Origin: Pseudarthrobacter sp. SSS035
Lineage (GTDB): Bacteria; Actinomycetota; Actinomycetes; Actinomycetales; Micrococcaceae
Assembly (NCBI RefSeq): GCF_023273875.1
Contig: NZ_CP096882.1
Span: 2,232,001 to 2,296,000 of the forward strand
Reading direction: 5' to 3'
Length of the DNA: 64,000 nucleotides
The position numbers and the translations under genes are program-made. The notes beneath the pieces are model-generated. The model saw only the letters and a program-made list of their open reading frames with translations, made no database searches and was not told the DNA's origin. Below are positions 1 through 8,884 of this stretch, piece by piece. Position 1 is the first letter of the stretch. Each line of letters begins with the position of its first letter.

Positions 1-1390
<1,390 letters not shown>

Positions 1391-1392
1391 CC

Positions 1393-2079
1393 ATGCCGCA
1401 CCACGGTAACGAGGAAGAGCACAACTCATCCGCGAACCAGGAGCCGGTCATCCGGGACAACCGCAAGGTTGATCCGGTGACAGGGAAGGCCCGGCACCCG
1501 GAGGGCGAGCAGCCCGCTGACGCGCCGGCGGGCGGGTCTCCGGTTGGCGAGCCCCTAGTGGGCGAGCCTGTTGACAGCGACGGCGATGCACTCGCCCAGG
1601 CCGAGGAAATCCTGAACGGCATCGAGGTGCCGGCCGAGGAATCGGTGGCACAGGGTGCAGGACACGCTGAGGCTGCCGAGCTGAAGAACGATCTCCTCCG
1701 CCTCCAGGCTGAATACGTCAACTACCGCAAGCGCGTTGAGCGCGACCGGGCCGTGGCAGGGGAGATGGCCGTTATCGGCGTCCTGAACTCCCTGCTGCCG
1801 GTACTGGACGACGTCGATGCAGCCCGCCAGCACGGTGACCTGACCGATGGCCCGTTCGCCGCGATCGCCACCAAGCTGGAGAACGCGCTGAAGACGTACG
1901 GCCTGGTCCGCATTGATGAGACCGGAGTGGAGTTCGATCCCACGATCCACGAGGCCCTCATCCAGCAGCCGGGCGAGGACATCGAGGTTGACACCGTCAG
2001 CCAGGTCCTCCGCTCCGGCTACCGGTCAGGCGAACGCGTCCTCCGCGCAGCACAGGTCATCGTCGCAGTTCCGGCCTAG
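1393..2079 (+). CDS. grpE: GrpE nucleotide-exchange factor
   Basis: This 228-residue protein fits GrpE, the ADP/ATP exchange factor for DnaK. About 90 N-terminal residues are acidic and low-complexity. A coiled-coil dimerisation stretch follows (LKNDLLRLQAEYVNYRKRV), then the compact beta domain with GVEFDPTIHEALIQ, a GrpE hallmark. The ATG is 2 bp after the dnaK stop, so translation is probably coupled. The N-terminal extension is longer than in E. coli, as is usual in actinobacteria. Confidence 0.97.
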   Translation: MPHHGNEEEHNSSANQEPVIRDNRKVDPVTGKARHPEGEQPADAPAGGSPVGEPLVGEPVDSDGDALAQAEEILNGIEVPAEESVAQGAGHAEAAELKNDLLRLQAEYVNYRKRVERDRAVAGEMAVIGVLNSLLPVLDDVDAARQHGDLTDGPFAAIATKLENALKTYGLVRIDETGVEFDPTIHEALIQQPGEDIEVDTVSQVLRSGYRSGERVLRAAQVIVAVPA

Positions 2080-2090
2080 CATTACCCCAT

Positions 2091-2147
2091 CGAGATGGCA
2101 GTTCGCGGCAGTGATTCGCAAGAACATTGCCGCGAACTGCCATCTCG
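2091..2147. repeat. Perfect 20-bp inverted repeat between grpE and dnaJ
   Basis: Arms 2091-2110 and 2128-2147 are exact reverse complements, each beginning or ending in CGAGATGGCAG/CTGCCATCTCG. The stem extends inward by one G-U and two more pairs, leaving a loop of about 11 nt. No T-run follows, so it is not a typical intrinsic terminator. It ends 26 nt before the dnaJ start and would be transcribed inside the heat-shock mRNA. It could be a palindromic repeat insertion, a processing or stability site, or an attenuator. Confidence 0.85.
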
Positions 2148-2173
2148 GCACAGAGATTTGAAAGGAAACGCCA

Positions 2174-3157
2174 TTGGCTAGCCAGGATTGGGTGGACAAG
2201 GACTTTTACGCGATCCTTGGTATCGCCAAGGACGCTTCCGACGCCGACATCAAAAAGGCCTACCGGAAACTTGCCCGCCAGCACCACCCGGACACCAACT
2301 CGGGGGACGCTGCGTCGGAGAAGAAGTTCAAGGACATCTCCGAGGCCTATTCAGTGCTGTCGGATCCGGACGAGCGCCAGCAGTATGACGCCATCCGGGC
2401 CATGGGCGGCGGCGCCCGCTTTGCCCCCGGTGGTGCCGGTGCCGGTGCCGGTAACGGTGGCTTCGAGGACATGTTCGGCGGCCTGTTCACCGGAGGCGCG
2501 CGGCGTCAGCCCGGCGGGTTCAACACGTCGGGTGGCATCCCGCCCGAGTTTGCTGACCTGTTTGGCGGCGGCGGCGGCTTCGGCGGCCAGACCGGCTTCC
2601 AGCGCCCGCCGCAGAAGGGTGCCGACCGTACGGCTACCACCAGCATTTCCTTCTCCGGGTCCATCCGCGGCACCACCATCGGCCTGCGCGAACCCAGCGG
2701 TGACGTCATTGACGTCCGGGTTCCCGCCGGCATCAGGGACGGCCAGAAAGTGCGCGTCCGAGGCAAAGGACAGCCAGGGCCCGCCGGCAACGGCGACCTC
2801 ATGGTGGCCGTGTCCGTCAAGCCGCACGAGTTTTACACGCGCGACGGCGACAACCTCCGCATCCATGTCCCGGTCACCTTCCCGGAAGCTGCCTTGGGCG
2901 CCGACATCCAGGTCCCCACCATCGACGGCGAGACCGTCAAGGTCCGTGTTCCGGCCGGCACGCCTTCGGGGCGTACGCTCCGGGTCAAAGGCCACGGCGT
3001 GAAGACCTCCAAGGTCACCGGGGATCTCCTGGTGACCATCGACGTCGCGGTGCCGAAGAACCTGAACACGGAAGCCGAAGCGGCCGTGAAGGCCTTTGCC
3101 GAAGCCACCGCCGACGCCGATGTCCGTGAAGGCCTGGCCGCCAAGGCCCGGCTGTAA
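2174..3157 (+). CDS. dnaJ: DnaJ-family co-chaperone without zinc finger
   Basis: The TTG start follows an AAAGGAAA ribosome site by 7 nt. Residues ~8-75 form a J domain with the HPD triad (ARQHHPDTN). A Gly/Phe-rich linker follows (DMFGGLF, ADLFGGGGGFGG), then the two C-terminal substrate-binding beta domains (RVPAGIRDGQKVRVRGKG, TVKVRVPAGTPSGRTLRVKG). No CxxCxGxG zinc repeats are present, so at 327 residues it is a class II (CbpA-like) J protein. Its operon position says it is the J partner delivering clients to DnaK and stimulating its ATPase. Confidence 0.95.
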   Translation: MASQDWVDKDFYAILGIAKDASDADIKKAYRKLARQHHPDTNSGDAASEKKFKDISEAYSVLSDPDERQQYDAIRAMGGGARFAPGGAGAGAGNGGFEDMFGGLFTGGARRQPGGFNTSGGIPPEFADLFGGGGGFGGQTGFQRPPQKGADRTATTSISFSGSIRGTTIGLREPSGDVIDVRVPAGIRDGQKVRVRGKGQPGPAGNGDLMVAVSVKPHEFYTRDGDNLRIHVPVTFPEAALGADIQVPTIDGETVKVRVPAGTPSGRTLRVKGHGVKTSKVTGDLLVTIDVAVPKNLNTEAEAAVKAFAEATADADVREGLAAKARL

Positions 3158-3172
3158 GCAACGGAGCAGACC

Positions 3173-3598
3173 GTGGACATCAGCGCTGACCAGCCGATCT
3201 TCGTGATCTCCGTCGCGGCTGAACTTGCGGATATGCACCCGCAGACGCTCCGGCAGTATGACCGGCTGGGCATTGTGTCGCCCAGCCGGGCGCCGGGGAA
3301 GTCTCGCCGCTATTCGCAGCGGGACATCAACATGCTGCGCGAAGTCCAGCGGCTGTCCCACGAGGGCGTCTCGCTCGAAGGCATTAAACGGATCCTTGAG
3401 CTCGAGAACCAGGTGGCCGCCCTGCAGCGCAGGGTGAGCGAGCTGACCGAGGAGCTGGGCCGCCGTCGTGATCCCCTCGATTCGCGGATCTTCGCAGCCG
3501 GTGCGGCCGGCGACGTGGTGAGCCTGGCCCGCGGCCAGCGCCCCCGCGCGCGGTCCCAGGCCGTCGTGGTCTGGCGGCCCAGGGCACTGGGAAACTAA
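3173..3598 (+). CDS. hspR: HspR, MerR-family heat-shock repressor
   Basis: This 141-residue protein starts at GTG 15 bp after dnaJ, with GGAG upstream. Its N-terminal half is a MerR winged helix (ISVAAELADMHPQTLRQYDRLGIVSP...RRYSQRDINMLREVQRLSHEGVSLEGIKRIL). A short coiled coil (LENQVAALQRRVSELTEELG) follows. HspR represses dnaK-type operons at HAIR inverted repeats, with DnaK as co-repressor. Being last in the operon gives feedback control. The tail after residue ~110 is basic and not conserved. Confidence 0.95.
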   Translation: MDISADQPIFVISVAAELADMHPQTLRQYDRLGIVSPSRAPGKSRRYSQRDINMLREVQRLSHEGVSLEGIKRILELENQVAALQRRVSELTEELGRRRDPLDSRIFAAGAAGDVVSLARGQRPRARSQAVVVWRPRALGN

Positions 3599-3708
3599 CA
3601 GCTGGGAAATTAGAGTACCCACTACTCGTGACCGGACCACCCCCACTGGCTTGAATGGAACTGCAGCTGGGTCTCGCAGCGCAGGGTTCGAGCCTCTGGG
3701 GGTTTCTC

Positions 3709-4101
3709 GTGTTTGGTTCTTCAGTCGTTATGTTCGCAGGGTCCAGTGTTGGGCTGATCCTGCTTGCCGTCGGTCAGGCCGTCGTGGTGGTGTGCGTGTG
3801 CTTTGACATGGTGCGGGCGCTGTCCGTGCCGAGGTCGCACCGGCGCTACGTGGCCAGCACGGTCTTCCGGACGCTGGCCGTTCCGTCCATCATCGCCGCC
3901 GGCATGAGCGTGCTGATCGACGCGCTGGCCTGGTCCTGGATGGACGTTGGCATGTCGATGTTCGTGATGGTGGCAATCATCTTCCGTCTGCACCACGACA
4001 AGGACGAAGACAACTGGTGGAAGGGCAAGGGCAAAAAACTCGCCCGCTGGGCCCGCCGCCAGTTCAGCTCGGGAACGTCGGTAGCGCCGGCGATGGGGTA
4101 G
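3709..4101 (+). CDS. Small integral membrane protein, function unknown
   Basis: I chose the GTG at 3709 because GGGGGT lies 5 nt upstream. An ATG at 3655 in the same frame would add 18 residues but lacks a ribosome site. The ~130-residue product has about three hydrophobic segments (SSVGLILLAVGQAVVVVCVCF, FRTLAVPSIIAAGMSVLIDAL, VGMSMFVMVAIIF) and a basic, charged C-terminus (HHDKDEDNWWKGKGKKLARWARRQF). I do not recognise the family. It sits alone between the heat-shock operon and the hydroxylase gene. Confidence 0.7.
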   Translation: MFGSSVVMFAGSSVGLILLAVGQAVVVVCVCFDMVRALSVPRSHRRYVASTVFRTLAVPSIIAAGMSVLIDALAWSWMDVGMSMFVMVAIIFRLHHDKDEDNWWKGKGKKLARWARRQFSSGTSVAPAMG

Positions 4102-4193
4102 GACTCCGGCGACCCGGGCATACGGCCTAAGGGGCCGGTTGTGGCATGCATCACGGCCGCGTAGAATTCCACTTCAGGGCATGATTCGTATAT

Positions 4194-4218
4194 GGAACGC
4201 AGAGTTCTATTATCGAAC
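4194..4218. promoter_or_regulatory. GGAAC/GTTC palindromes, candidate operator of the hydroxylase gene
   Basis: GGAACGCAGAGTTC (4194-4207) is followed by GTTC-N7-GAAC (4204-4218). The site is 39-63 bp upstream of the hydroxylase start. The first palindrome has the GGAAC-N5-GTTC design also present upstream of xsc at 46264. That shape suggests an IclR-family or similar regulator, but no regulator gene is adjacent. Confidence 0.4.
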
Positions 4219-4256
4219 TCGAAAGTGCCAGCCACACAACGAAGTGAGGAAAGCCC

Positions 4257-6176
4257 GTGCAGTTCCACCACCACGGTTACGTATCCGGTGACCCGCGGGT
4301 CCAGCCAGCATCCGGCGTCGGCCTGGACCGGCCTGGCGAACTTCCCGACGAAGTGGACGTGCTCATCGTGGGCACCGGTCCTGCGGGCATGCTCACCGCG
4401 GCCCAGCTCTCCCGGTTCCCCGGCGTCACCACGCGCATCGTGGAGCGCCGCCCCGGGCGGCTCGTCATCGGCCAGGCGGACGGCATCCAGGCCCGCAGCG
4501 TCGAAACCTTTCAGGCGTTCGGGTTCGCGGAGCGCATCATCGCCGAGGCGTACCGCATCACCGAAATGGCGTTCTGGAAGCCGGACCCCGCCGACCATTC
4601 CCGGATCGCCCGCGCCGCCCGCACGCCGGACGACCCCACGGGCATCAGCGAGTTCCCGCACCTGATCGTCAACCAGGCCCGTGTGCTGGACTACTTCGCC
4701 GAGTACATGGCCAACGCGCCAGCGCGGATGTCGCCCGACTACGGCTATGAGTTCCGCAGCCTCGACGTCGGCGAGGGCGAGTACCCCGTCACCGTGAGGC
4801 TCGTCCACACTTCAGGACCTGACGAGGGCAAGACCCGGGTGGTCCGGGCCAAGTACGTCGTCGGCGCGGACGGCGCACGCAGCAAGGTGCGCGAATCGAT
4901 CGGCTGCACCATGGCCGGCGACCAGGCCCATCACGCGTGGGGAGTCATGGACGTCCTCGCGGTCACCGACTTCCCCGACATCCGCACAAAATGCGCCATC
5001 CAGTCCGGTGCGGGCGGCAGTATCCTGCTGATCCCGCGCGAAGGCGGGCACCTCTTCCGCATGTACGTTGACCTCGGCGAGGTCGCGCCGGAGGATCACG
5101 GGGCCGTGCGCAGCACCACCATCGAGCAGATCATCAGCCACGCGAACACCATCCTGCACCCCTACACCCTGGACGTCCGCAACGTCGCCTGGCACAGCGT
5201 GTATGAGGTCGCCCACCGCCTCACGGACAGGTTCGACGACGTCCTGCCGGACCAGCGCGGGACGCGCACACCCCGCGTGTTCATCACCGGCGATGCCTGC
5301 CACACGCACAGCGCCAAGGCCGGCCAGGGCATGAACGTCTCGCTGCAGGACGGCTTCAACCTCGGCTGGAAGCTCGGGCATGTGCTCGAGGGCCGGAGCC
5401 CGGCAAGCCTGCTGGCCACGTACTCGGCCGAGCGCCAGGTGGTGGCGAAGAACCTGATCGACTTCGACAAAGAGTGGTCCACCATGATGGCGAAGAAGCC
5501 GGAGGAGTTTGCGAACCCCTCCGAGCTTGAGGACTTCTACGTCAGTACCGCCGAGTTCCCCGCGGGCTTCATGACCCAGTACCCGCCGTCCATGATTACC
5601 GCAGAACCGGTGCACCAGCACGTGTCCGCCGGCTTCCCCATCGGCAAACGGTTCAAGTCCGCGCCCGTGGTGCGGGTATGCGACGGCAACCCGATGCATC
5701 TCGGCCACCACGCCACAGCGGACGGCCGGTGGCGCATCTACGTCTTCGCCGACGCGGCGGCACCCCAGACGGCGTCGCCGCCGTCGTCCGTCTCCGGCTT
5801 CGCCGAGTGGATCGCGAACTCGCCGGAATCGCCGCTGGCCGCTACGCCGTCGGGCGCTGACTGGGACGCATGGTTCGATGTGAAGGTCATCTACCAGCAG
5901 GACCACACAAACGTTGATATCGGTGCGGTTCCGGCGGCGTTCAAGCCGTCAGTGGGGCCGTTTCAGCTGACGGACTACGAGAAGGTCTACGCTACCGATC
6001 CCTCAGCTGACATCTTCGAGCTCCGCGGCCTGGACCGCGGCGGCGTGGTGGTGGTGGTGCGGCCGGACCAGTACGTGGCCAACGTCCTGCCATTGGACGC
6101 GACGGCGGAACTCGCCGCGTTTTTCGCCCCGCTCCTCCTGCTCCATGAGACGCAGGAGCTGCCCACGCAGGCCTGA
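4257..6176 (+). CDS. FAD-dependent aromatic hydroxylase (phenol 2-monooxygenase / 3-hydroxybenzoate 4-monooxygenase type)
   Basis: This 639-residue class A flavoprotein monooxygenase starts at GTG after AGGAAAG. The N-terminus has the dinucleotide-binding motif VDVLIVGTGPAGMLTAAQL. DGARSKVRESIG and VFITGDACHTHSAKAGQGMNVSLQDGFNLGWKL are the conserved DG and GD FAD/NADPH motifs. The C-terminal ~180 residues are the thioredoxin-like domain of the phenol hydroxylase branch. Length and motifs match PheA/MobA-like enzymes that use NAD(P)H and O2 to hydroxylate phenols or hydroxybenzoates. No ring-cleavage genes are nearby, so the substrate is uncertain. Confidence 0.88.
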   Translation: MQFHHHGYVSGDPRVQPASGVGLDRPGELPDEVDVLIVGTGPAGMLTAAQLSRFPGVTTRIVERRPGRLVIGQADGIQARSVETFQAFGFAERIIAEAYRITEMAFWKPDPADHSRIARAARTPDDPTGISEFPHLIVNQARVLDYFAEYMANAPARMSPDYGYEFRSLDVGEGEYPVTVRLVHTSGPDEGKTRVVRAKYVVGADGARSKVRESIGCTMAGDQAHHAWGVMDVLAVTDFPDIRTKCAIQSGAGGSILLIPREGGHLFRMYVDLGEVAPEDHGAVRSTTIEQIISHANTILHPYTLDVRNVAWHSVYEVAHRLTDRFDDVLPDQRGTRTPRVFITGDACHTHSAKAGQGMNVSLQDGFNLGWKLGHVLEGRSPASLLATYSAERQVVAKNLIDFDKEWSTMMAKKPEEFANPSELEDFYVSTAEFPAGFMTQYPPSMITAEPVHQHVSAGFPIGKRFKSAPVVRVCDGNPMHLGHHATADGRWRIYVFADAAAPQTASPPSSVSGFAEWIANSPESPLAATPSGADWDAWFDVKVIYQQDHTNVDIGAVPAAFKPSVGPFQLTDYEKVYATDPSADIFELRGLDRGGVVVVVRPDQYVANVLPLDATAELAAFFAPLLLLHETQELPTQA

Positions 6177-6204
6177 CCGGCGGGGCATCGATCGGCCTGA
6201 TTCG

Positions 6205-6219
6205 CTGACCCGGGGTCAG
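6205..6219. terminator. Short palindrome between convergent genes, possible terminator
   Basis: CTGACCC-G-GGGTCAG forms a compact 7-bp hairpin between the hydroxylase gene and pheA. It overlaps the pheA stop codon. There is no clear T-tract, so this is a weak bidirectional terminator candidate. Confidence 0.3.
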
Positions 6220-7073
6220 GCGTTGACAGTCTGTGCGGTCCGGAAATCGGCAGCGGGATAGACGCCCAGGATGCGGACTTCGGTGGTGAAGAAATCCAAT
6301 TCCTCAAGGGCCAGGCGCAACGGCTGGTCCTCGGGGTGTCCTTCGACGTCCACCATGAACATCGTGGCGGCGAATTCGTCCCCCACCATGTAGCTCTCCA
6401 GCCGGGTCATGTTCACGCCGTTCGTCGCGAACCCGCCCAGGGCCTTGAACAGCGCCGATGGGACGTTCCGGACGCGGAATACAAAGCTGGTCACCGCCGG
6501 TCCGGGCAGTTCTTCCCGGGTGGGCAGTTCCTTCTCCCGCGCCAGAACCACAAAACGGGTGGTGTTGGACGGGTCATCCTCGACCCGCGACGCCAGCACC
6601 TCGAGGCCGTAGATCTCGGCCGCGAGCGGGGGAGCGAGGGACAGTTTGGTGGGGTCGTTCCACTCCCGGACTTCCCGGGCGGAACCGGCGGTATCCCCGG
6701 CAATGACCGGACGCAGCCCGGCTTCGCGGATCAGGCGGCGGCACTGGCCCAGGGCGTGGATGTGGCTGTGGACCTCCGTGGCGGCATCGATGGTGCTGCC
6801 CGGAATGCCCAGCAGGTCAAAGTGGATGGGCAGGAAGAACTCGCCCACGATCTGCAGGTGCGACTGGGGGAGCAGGATGTGGATGTCCGCCACCCTGCCA
6901 GCGATCGAGTTCTCAATCGGAATCATCGCCAGCTCCGCCTCGCCGCTGGAGACCAGCTCGAAGGCGTCCTCGAAGCTGGCGCAGGGAACGCTGTCCAGCT
7001 GGGGGAACATCTGCATGCACGCGATATTGGAGTTGGCGCCGGGCTCACCCTGGTACGCAATCTTCTGGGCCAT
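6216..7073 (-). CDS. pheA: Prephenate dehydratase
   Basis: This 285-residue enzyme converts prephenate to phenylpyruvate in phenylalanine synthesis. The catalytic domain spans residues ~1-185, with AYQGEPGANSNIA at the N-terminus, IPIENSIAGRV, and the signature DDPSNTTRFVVLAR containing the catalytic TTRF threonine. An ACT regulatory domain follows (VTSFVFRVRNVPSALFKALGGFATNGVNMTRLESYMVG), so allosteric control by phenylalanine is expected. It is monofunctional, with no chorismate mutase domain. It is convergent with the hydroxylase gene. Confidence 0.96.
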   Translation of the reverse strand: MAQKIAYQGEPGANSNIACMQMFPQLDSVPCASFEDAFELVSSGEAELAMIPIENSIAGRVADIHILLPQSHLQIVGEFFLPIHFDLLGIPGSTIDAATEVHSHIHALGQCRRLIREAGLRPVIAGDTAGSAREVREWNDPTKLSLAPPLAAEIYGLEVLASRVEDDPSNTTRFVVLAREKELPTREELPGPAVTSFVFRVRNVPSALFKALGGFATNGVNMTRLESYMVGDEFAATMFMVDVEGHPEDQPLRLALEELDFFTTEVRILGVYPAADFRTAQTVNA

Positions 7074-7106
7074 GGTCCGTATGGTTTCACGTCAGGTGCC
7101 TGCCCA

Positions 7107-7168
7107 CCCAACTAAGTAGCGCTATCAGTCGTTTTGAGGGTTCAAAACGACTGATAGCGCTACTCAGT
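7107..7168. repeat. Long hairpin repeat, copy 1 of the AACTAAGTAGC family
   Basis: Arms 7115-7137 and 7142-7164 are 23-nt exact reverse complements around a GGGT loop. After one A-C mismatch the stem extends by three pairs (7111-7113 with 7166-7168). The first 14 bases, CCCAACTAAGTAGC, recur exactly at 30556-30569 in a second, partly deleted hairpin. It lies between the 5' end of pheA and the 3' end of the GntR gene, both on the minus strand. Confidence 0.85.
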
Positions 7169-7230
7169 CGGGGAATCAGAGGCGGGATGACACCGAGCCA
7201 GAGGCATTGGTGCGGCGCAGCAGTCTTGGC

Positions 7231-7950
7231 TTAGCCCACGCCCAGCCGCATGGACACCTGATACCGGTCGGAGCGGTACGTTGAGACGGCGTATTCGATG
7301 GGCGTGCCAGGATCCTCCTCGCCGGTGAACGAACGGCGCCGGAAGAGTAGGACAGGTGCCCCCGGTTCGATGTCCAGCAGCGCGGCGGTCTCGTCAGGGG
7401 CGGCGGCGGCCTCGACGGTCTGTTCCGCATGCTGCACCGGGTGCCCCGCGGCGCCGAGGGCCCGGTAAAGGGACCCCGTCAGGTCTTCCGAGAGCAGCCC
7501 GGGGACCAGCGCGGGCGGCAGCCACGATTCGTCCACACTGACGGGCGCGCCGTTCGCGAGCCGCAGCCTGCGGACGCGAAAGGCAGCTTCCCCGGGCGCC
7601 AGCCCGAGGTGATCGGCGGCCGCCGCCGGCGGCACTGCCGTGGAGGCGTTGATGACCCGTGTGCTGGGTTCGAATCCGGCTGCCCGCATGTCCTCGTTGA
7701 ACGAGGCCAGGTGCAGGGTGGAACGCACCAGCCCATGGGAGACGAACGTGCCCTTCCCCTTGATCCGCACCAGCGCGCCGTCCTGGACCAGGTCCGAAAT
7801 GGCACGGCGCACTGTGATGCGGGAGACGCCGAACTGCTCCTCCAGCTGCCGCTCACCCAGCAGGGCATCCCCGGGCCGCATTGTGGTGGCCACGAGATCC
7901 TGGAGCTGCCTGCGGACCCAGACGTGTTTTAGTTCCCCTGCCGTATCCAT
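7231..7950 (-). CDS. GntR/HutC-family regulator of N-acetylglucosamine use (DasR/NagR-like)
   Basis: The 239-residue protein starts at ATG 7950 (MDTAGELKHVWVRRQL); the longer open frame upstream lies inside the PTS gene. Residues ~1-70 form the winged helix (GERQLEEQFGVSRITVRRAISDLVQDGALVRIKGKGTF). The rest is the UTRA effector domain (ASFNEDMRAAGFEPSTRV, IEYAVSTYRSDRYQVSMRL) that binds phosphorylated aminosugars in this family. It is last in an operon with PTS IIA and IIB and divergent from IIC-nagA-nagB. The dre-like palindrome at 8804-8819 is its likely operator. Confidence 0.9.
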   Translation of the reverse strand: MDTAGELKHVWVRRQLQDLVATTMRPGDALLGERQLEEQFGVSRITVRRAISDLVQDGALVRIKGKGTFVSHGLVRSTLHLASFNEDMRAAGFEPSTRVINASTAVPPAAAADHLGLAPGEAAFRVRRLRLANGAPVSVDESWLPPALVPGLLSEDLTGSLYRALGAAGHPVQHAEQTVEAAAAPDETAALLDIEPGAPVLLFRRRSFTGEEDPGTPIEYAVSTYRSDRYQVSMRLGVG

Positions 7951-7955
7951 GTCTC

Positions 7956-8471
7956 CTATTTTCCGGGAATTTTGAACAGGTGGCCGCCTGCTTCCACGCG
8001 GCCACCCGAGGCCGGAGGTTCGATGGCGTCCGCCGCGCTGTCCAGGACCACCACGGGACTGCACATGCTCAGGTCCTTTGAACGGACCAAGGTGACGTCC
8101 ACGGTGATCATGGGGTCGCCGGCCCGGACCTGGTCCCCCTTCTGCGCGAGCACGGTGAAGCCCTCGCCCTTCAGGCCGACGGTGTCGATGCCGACGTGGA
8201 CCAGCACTGCGGGCCCGGACGCGTGCTGGACGATGTAGGCGTGCGGCATGACCTTGATGACCCGGCCGTCCAGCGGTGCGACGGCGGTGAGGACGCCGGC
8301 GTCGTCGTCGGGAATTACGGCGGCGCCGCCACCTACAAGCCCCTTGGCGAACACGGGGTCCGGCACCTCGTTCATGGGAATGAGCCGGCCCGGCAGGGGG
8401 GAAACAACGCTGATGACCTGGGCCGGCGCTTCCGTGCCCACGTCAGGCGTGCCCACGTCAGGGCTGCTCAC
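7956..8471 (-). CDS. PTS EIIA component, glucose/GlcNAc family
   Basis: This 171-residue free-standing EIIA has the active-site region IVQHASGPAVLVHVGIDTVGLKGEGF, whose histidine in VHVGIDT accepts phosphate from HPr. LIPMNEVPDPVFAKGLVGGGAAV is the conserved N-terminal part of the fold. The GTG start overlaps the IIB stop by 2 bp (GTGA), so the two are translationally coupled. It ends 5 bp before the GntR start. It passes phosphate to the IIB domain encoded upstream. Confidence 0.93.
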   Translation of the reverse strand: MSSPDVGTPDVGTEAPAQVISVVSPLPGRLIPMNEVPDPVFAKGLVGGGAAVIPDDDAGVLTAVAPLDGRVIKVMPHAYIVQHASGPAVLVHVGIDTVGLKGEGFTVLAQKGDQVRAGDPMITVDVTLVRSKDLSMCSPVVVLDSAADAIEPPASGGRVEAGGHLFKIPGK

Positions 8472-8698
8472 ATCAGGTCCTGGATGTCTTCGGCGAGGCT
8501 TTCGGCTTCCGGGCCCACAACCACCTGGACCACCGTGCCGGACATCATGACGCCGTGGGCGCCGGCGGCCTTGAGGGCGGCCTCGTCAACCCGGGAAGAG
8601 TCCACCACTTCGGTGCGAAGGCGTGTGATGCACCCTTCGATTTCTTCGACGTTATCGGCGCCGCCAAGGGCGGCGAGGATGATTTCTGCTTTGGACAT
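8468..8698 (-). CDS. PTS EIIB component, GlcNAc/glucose family
   Basis: The 76-residue protein starts at ATG 8698 after AGGAGT; in-frame codons upstream are not used. NVEEIEGCITRLRTEV carries the phosphocysteine of EIIB. It is encoded alone rather than fused to IIC, and it starts the leftward operon IIB-IIA-gntR. Phosphate flows from IIA to this cysteine and then to the sugar entering through the IIC encoded divergently at 8885. Confidence 0.92.
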   Translation of the reverse strand: MSKAEIILAALGGADNVEEIEGCITRLRTEVVDSSRVDEAALKAAGAHGVMMSGTVVQVVVGPEAESLAEDIQDLM

Positions 8699-8803
8699 GT
8701 CCACTCCTGAGTTCGTTTCGCGGTGAATGACGCCGGGTCCGGAAGCTTTTTTACGGCTTGAGGTTGACAACTGAGGTCGGCGCCCTTCACAGTGATGGTT
8801 GTC

Positions 8804-8819
8804 ACTGGTTATAACCAGT
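8804..8819. promoter_or_regulatory. dre-like operator in the divergent PTS promoter region
   Basis: ACTGGTTATAACCAGT is a perfect 16-bp palindrome. It closely resembles the DasR dre consensus ACTGGTCTAGACCACT known from Streptomyces. It lies between the divergent IIB and IIC genes, just upstream of the rightward -10 candidate TAGACT (8824-8829), so bound regulator should block both operons. The GntR regulator at 7231-7950 is the natural ligand. Confidence 0.85.
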
Positions 8820-8884
8820 TAGCTAGACTCTACTGAATCAAGCATCCCCGCACAAGCACCACCCTCTTCGAGACGAGGAACATT

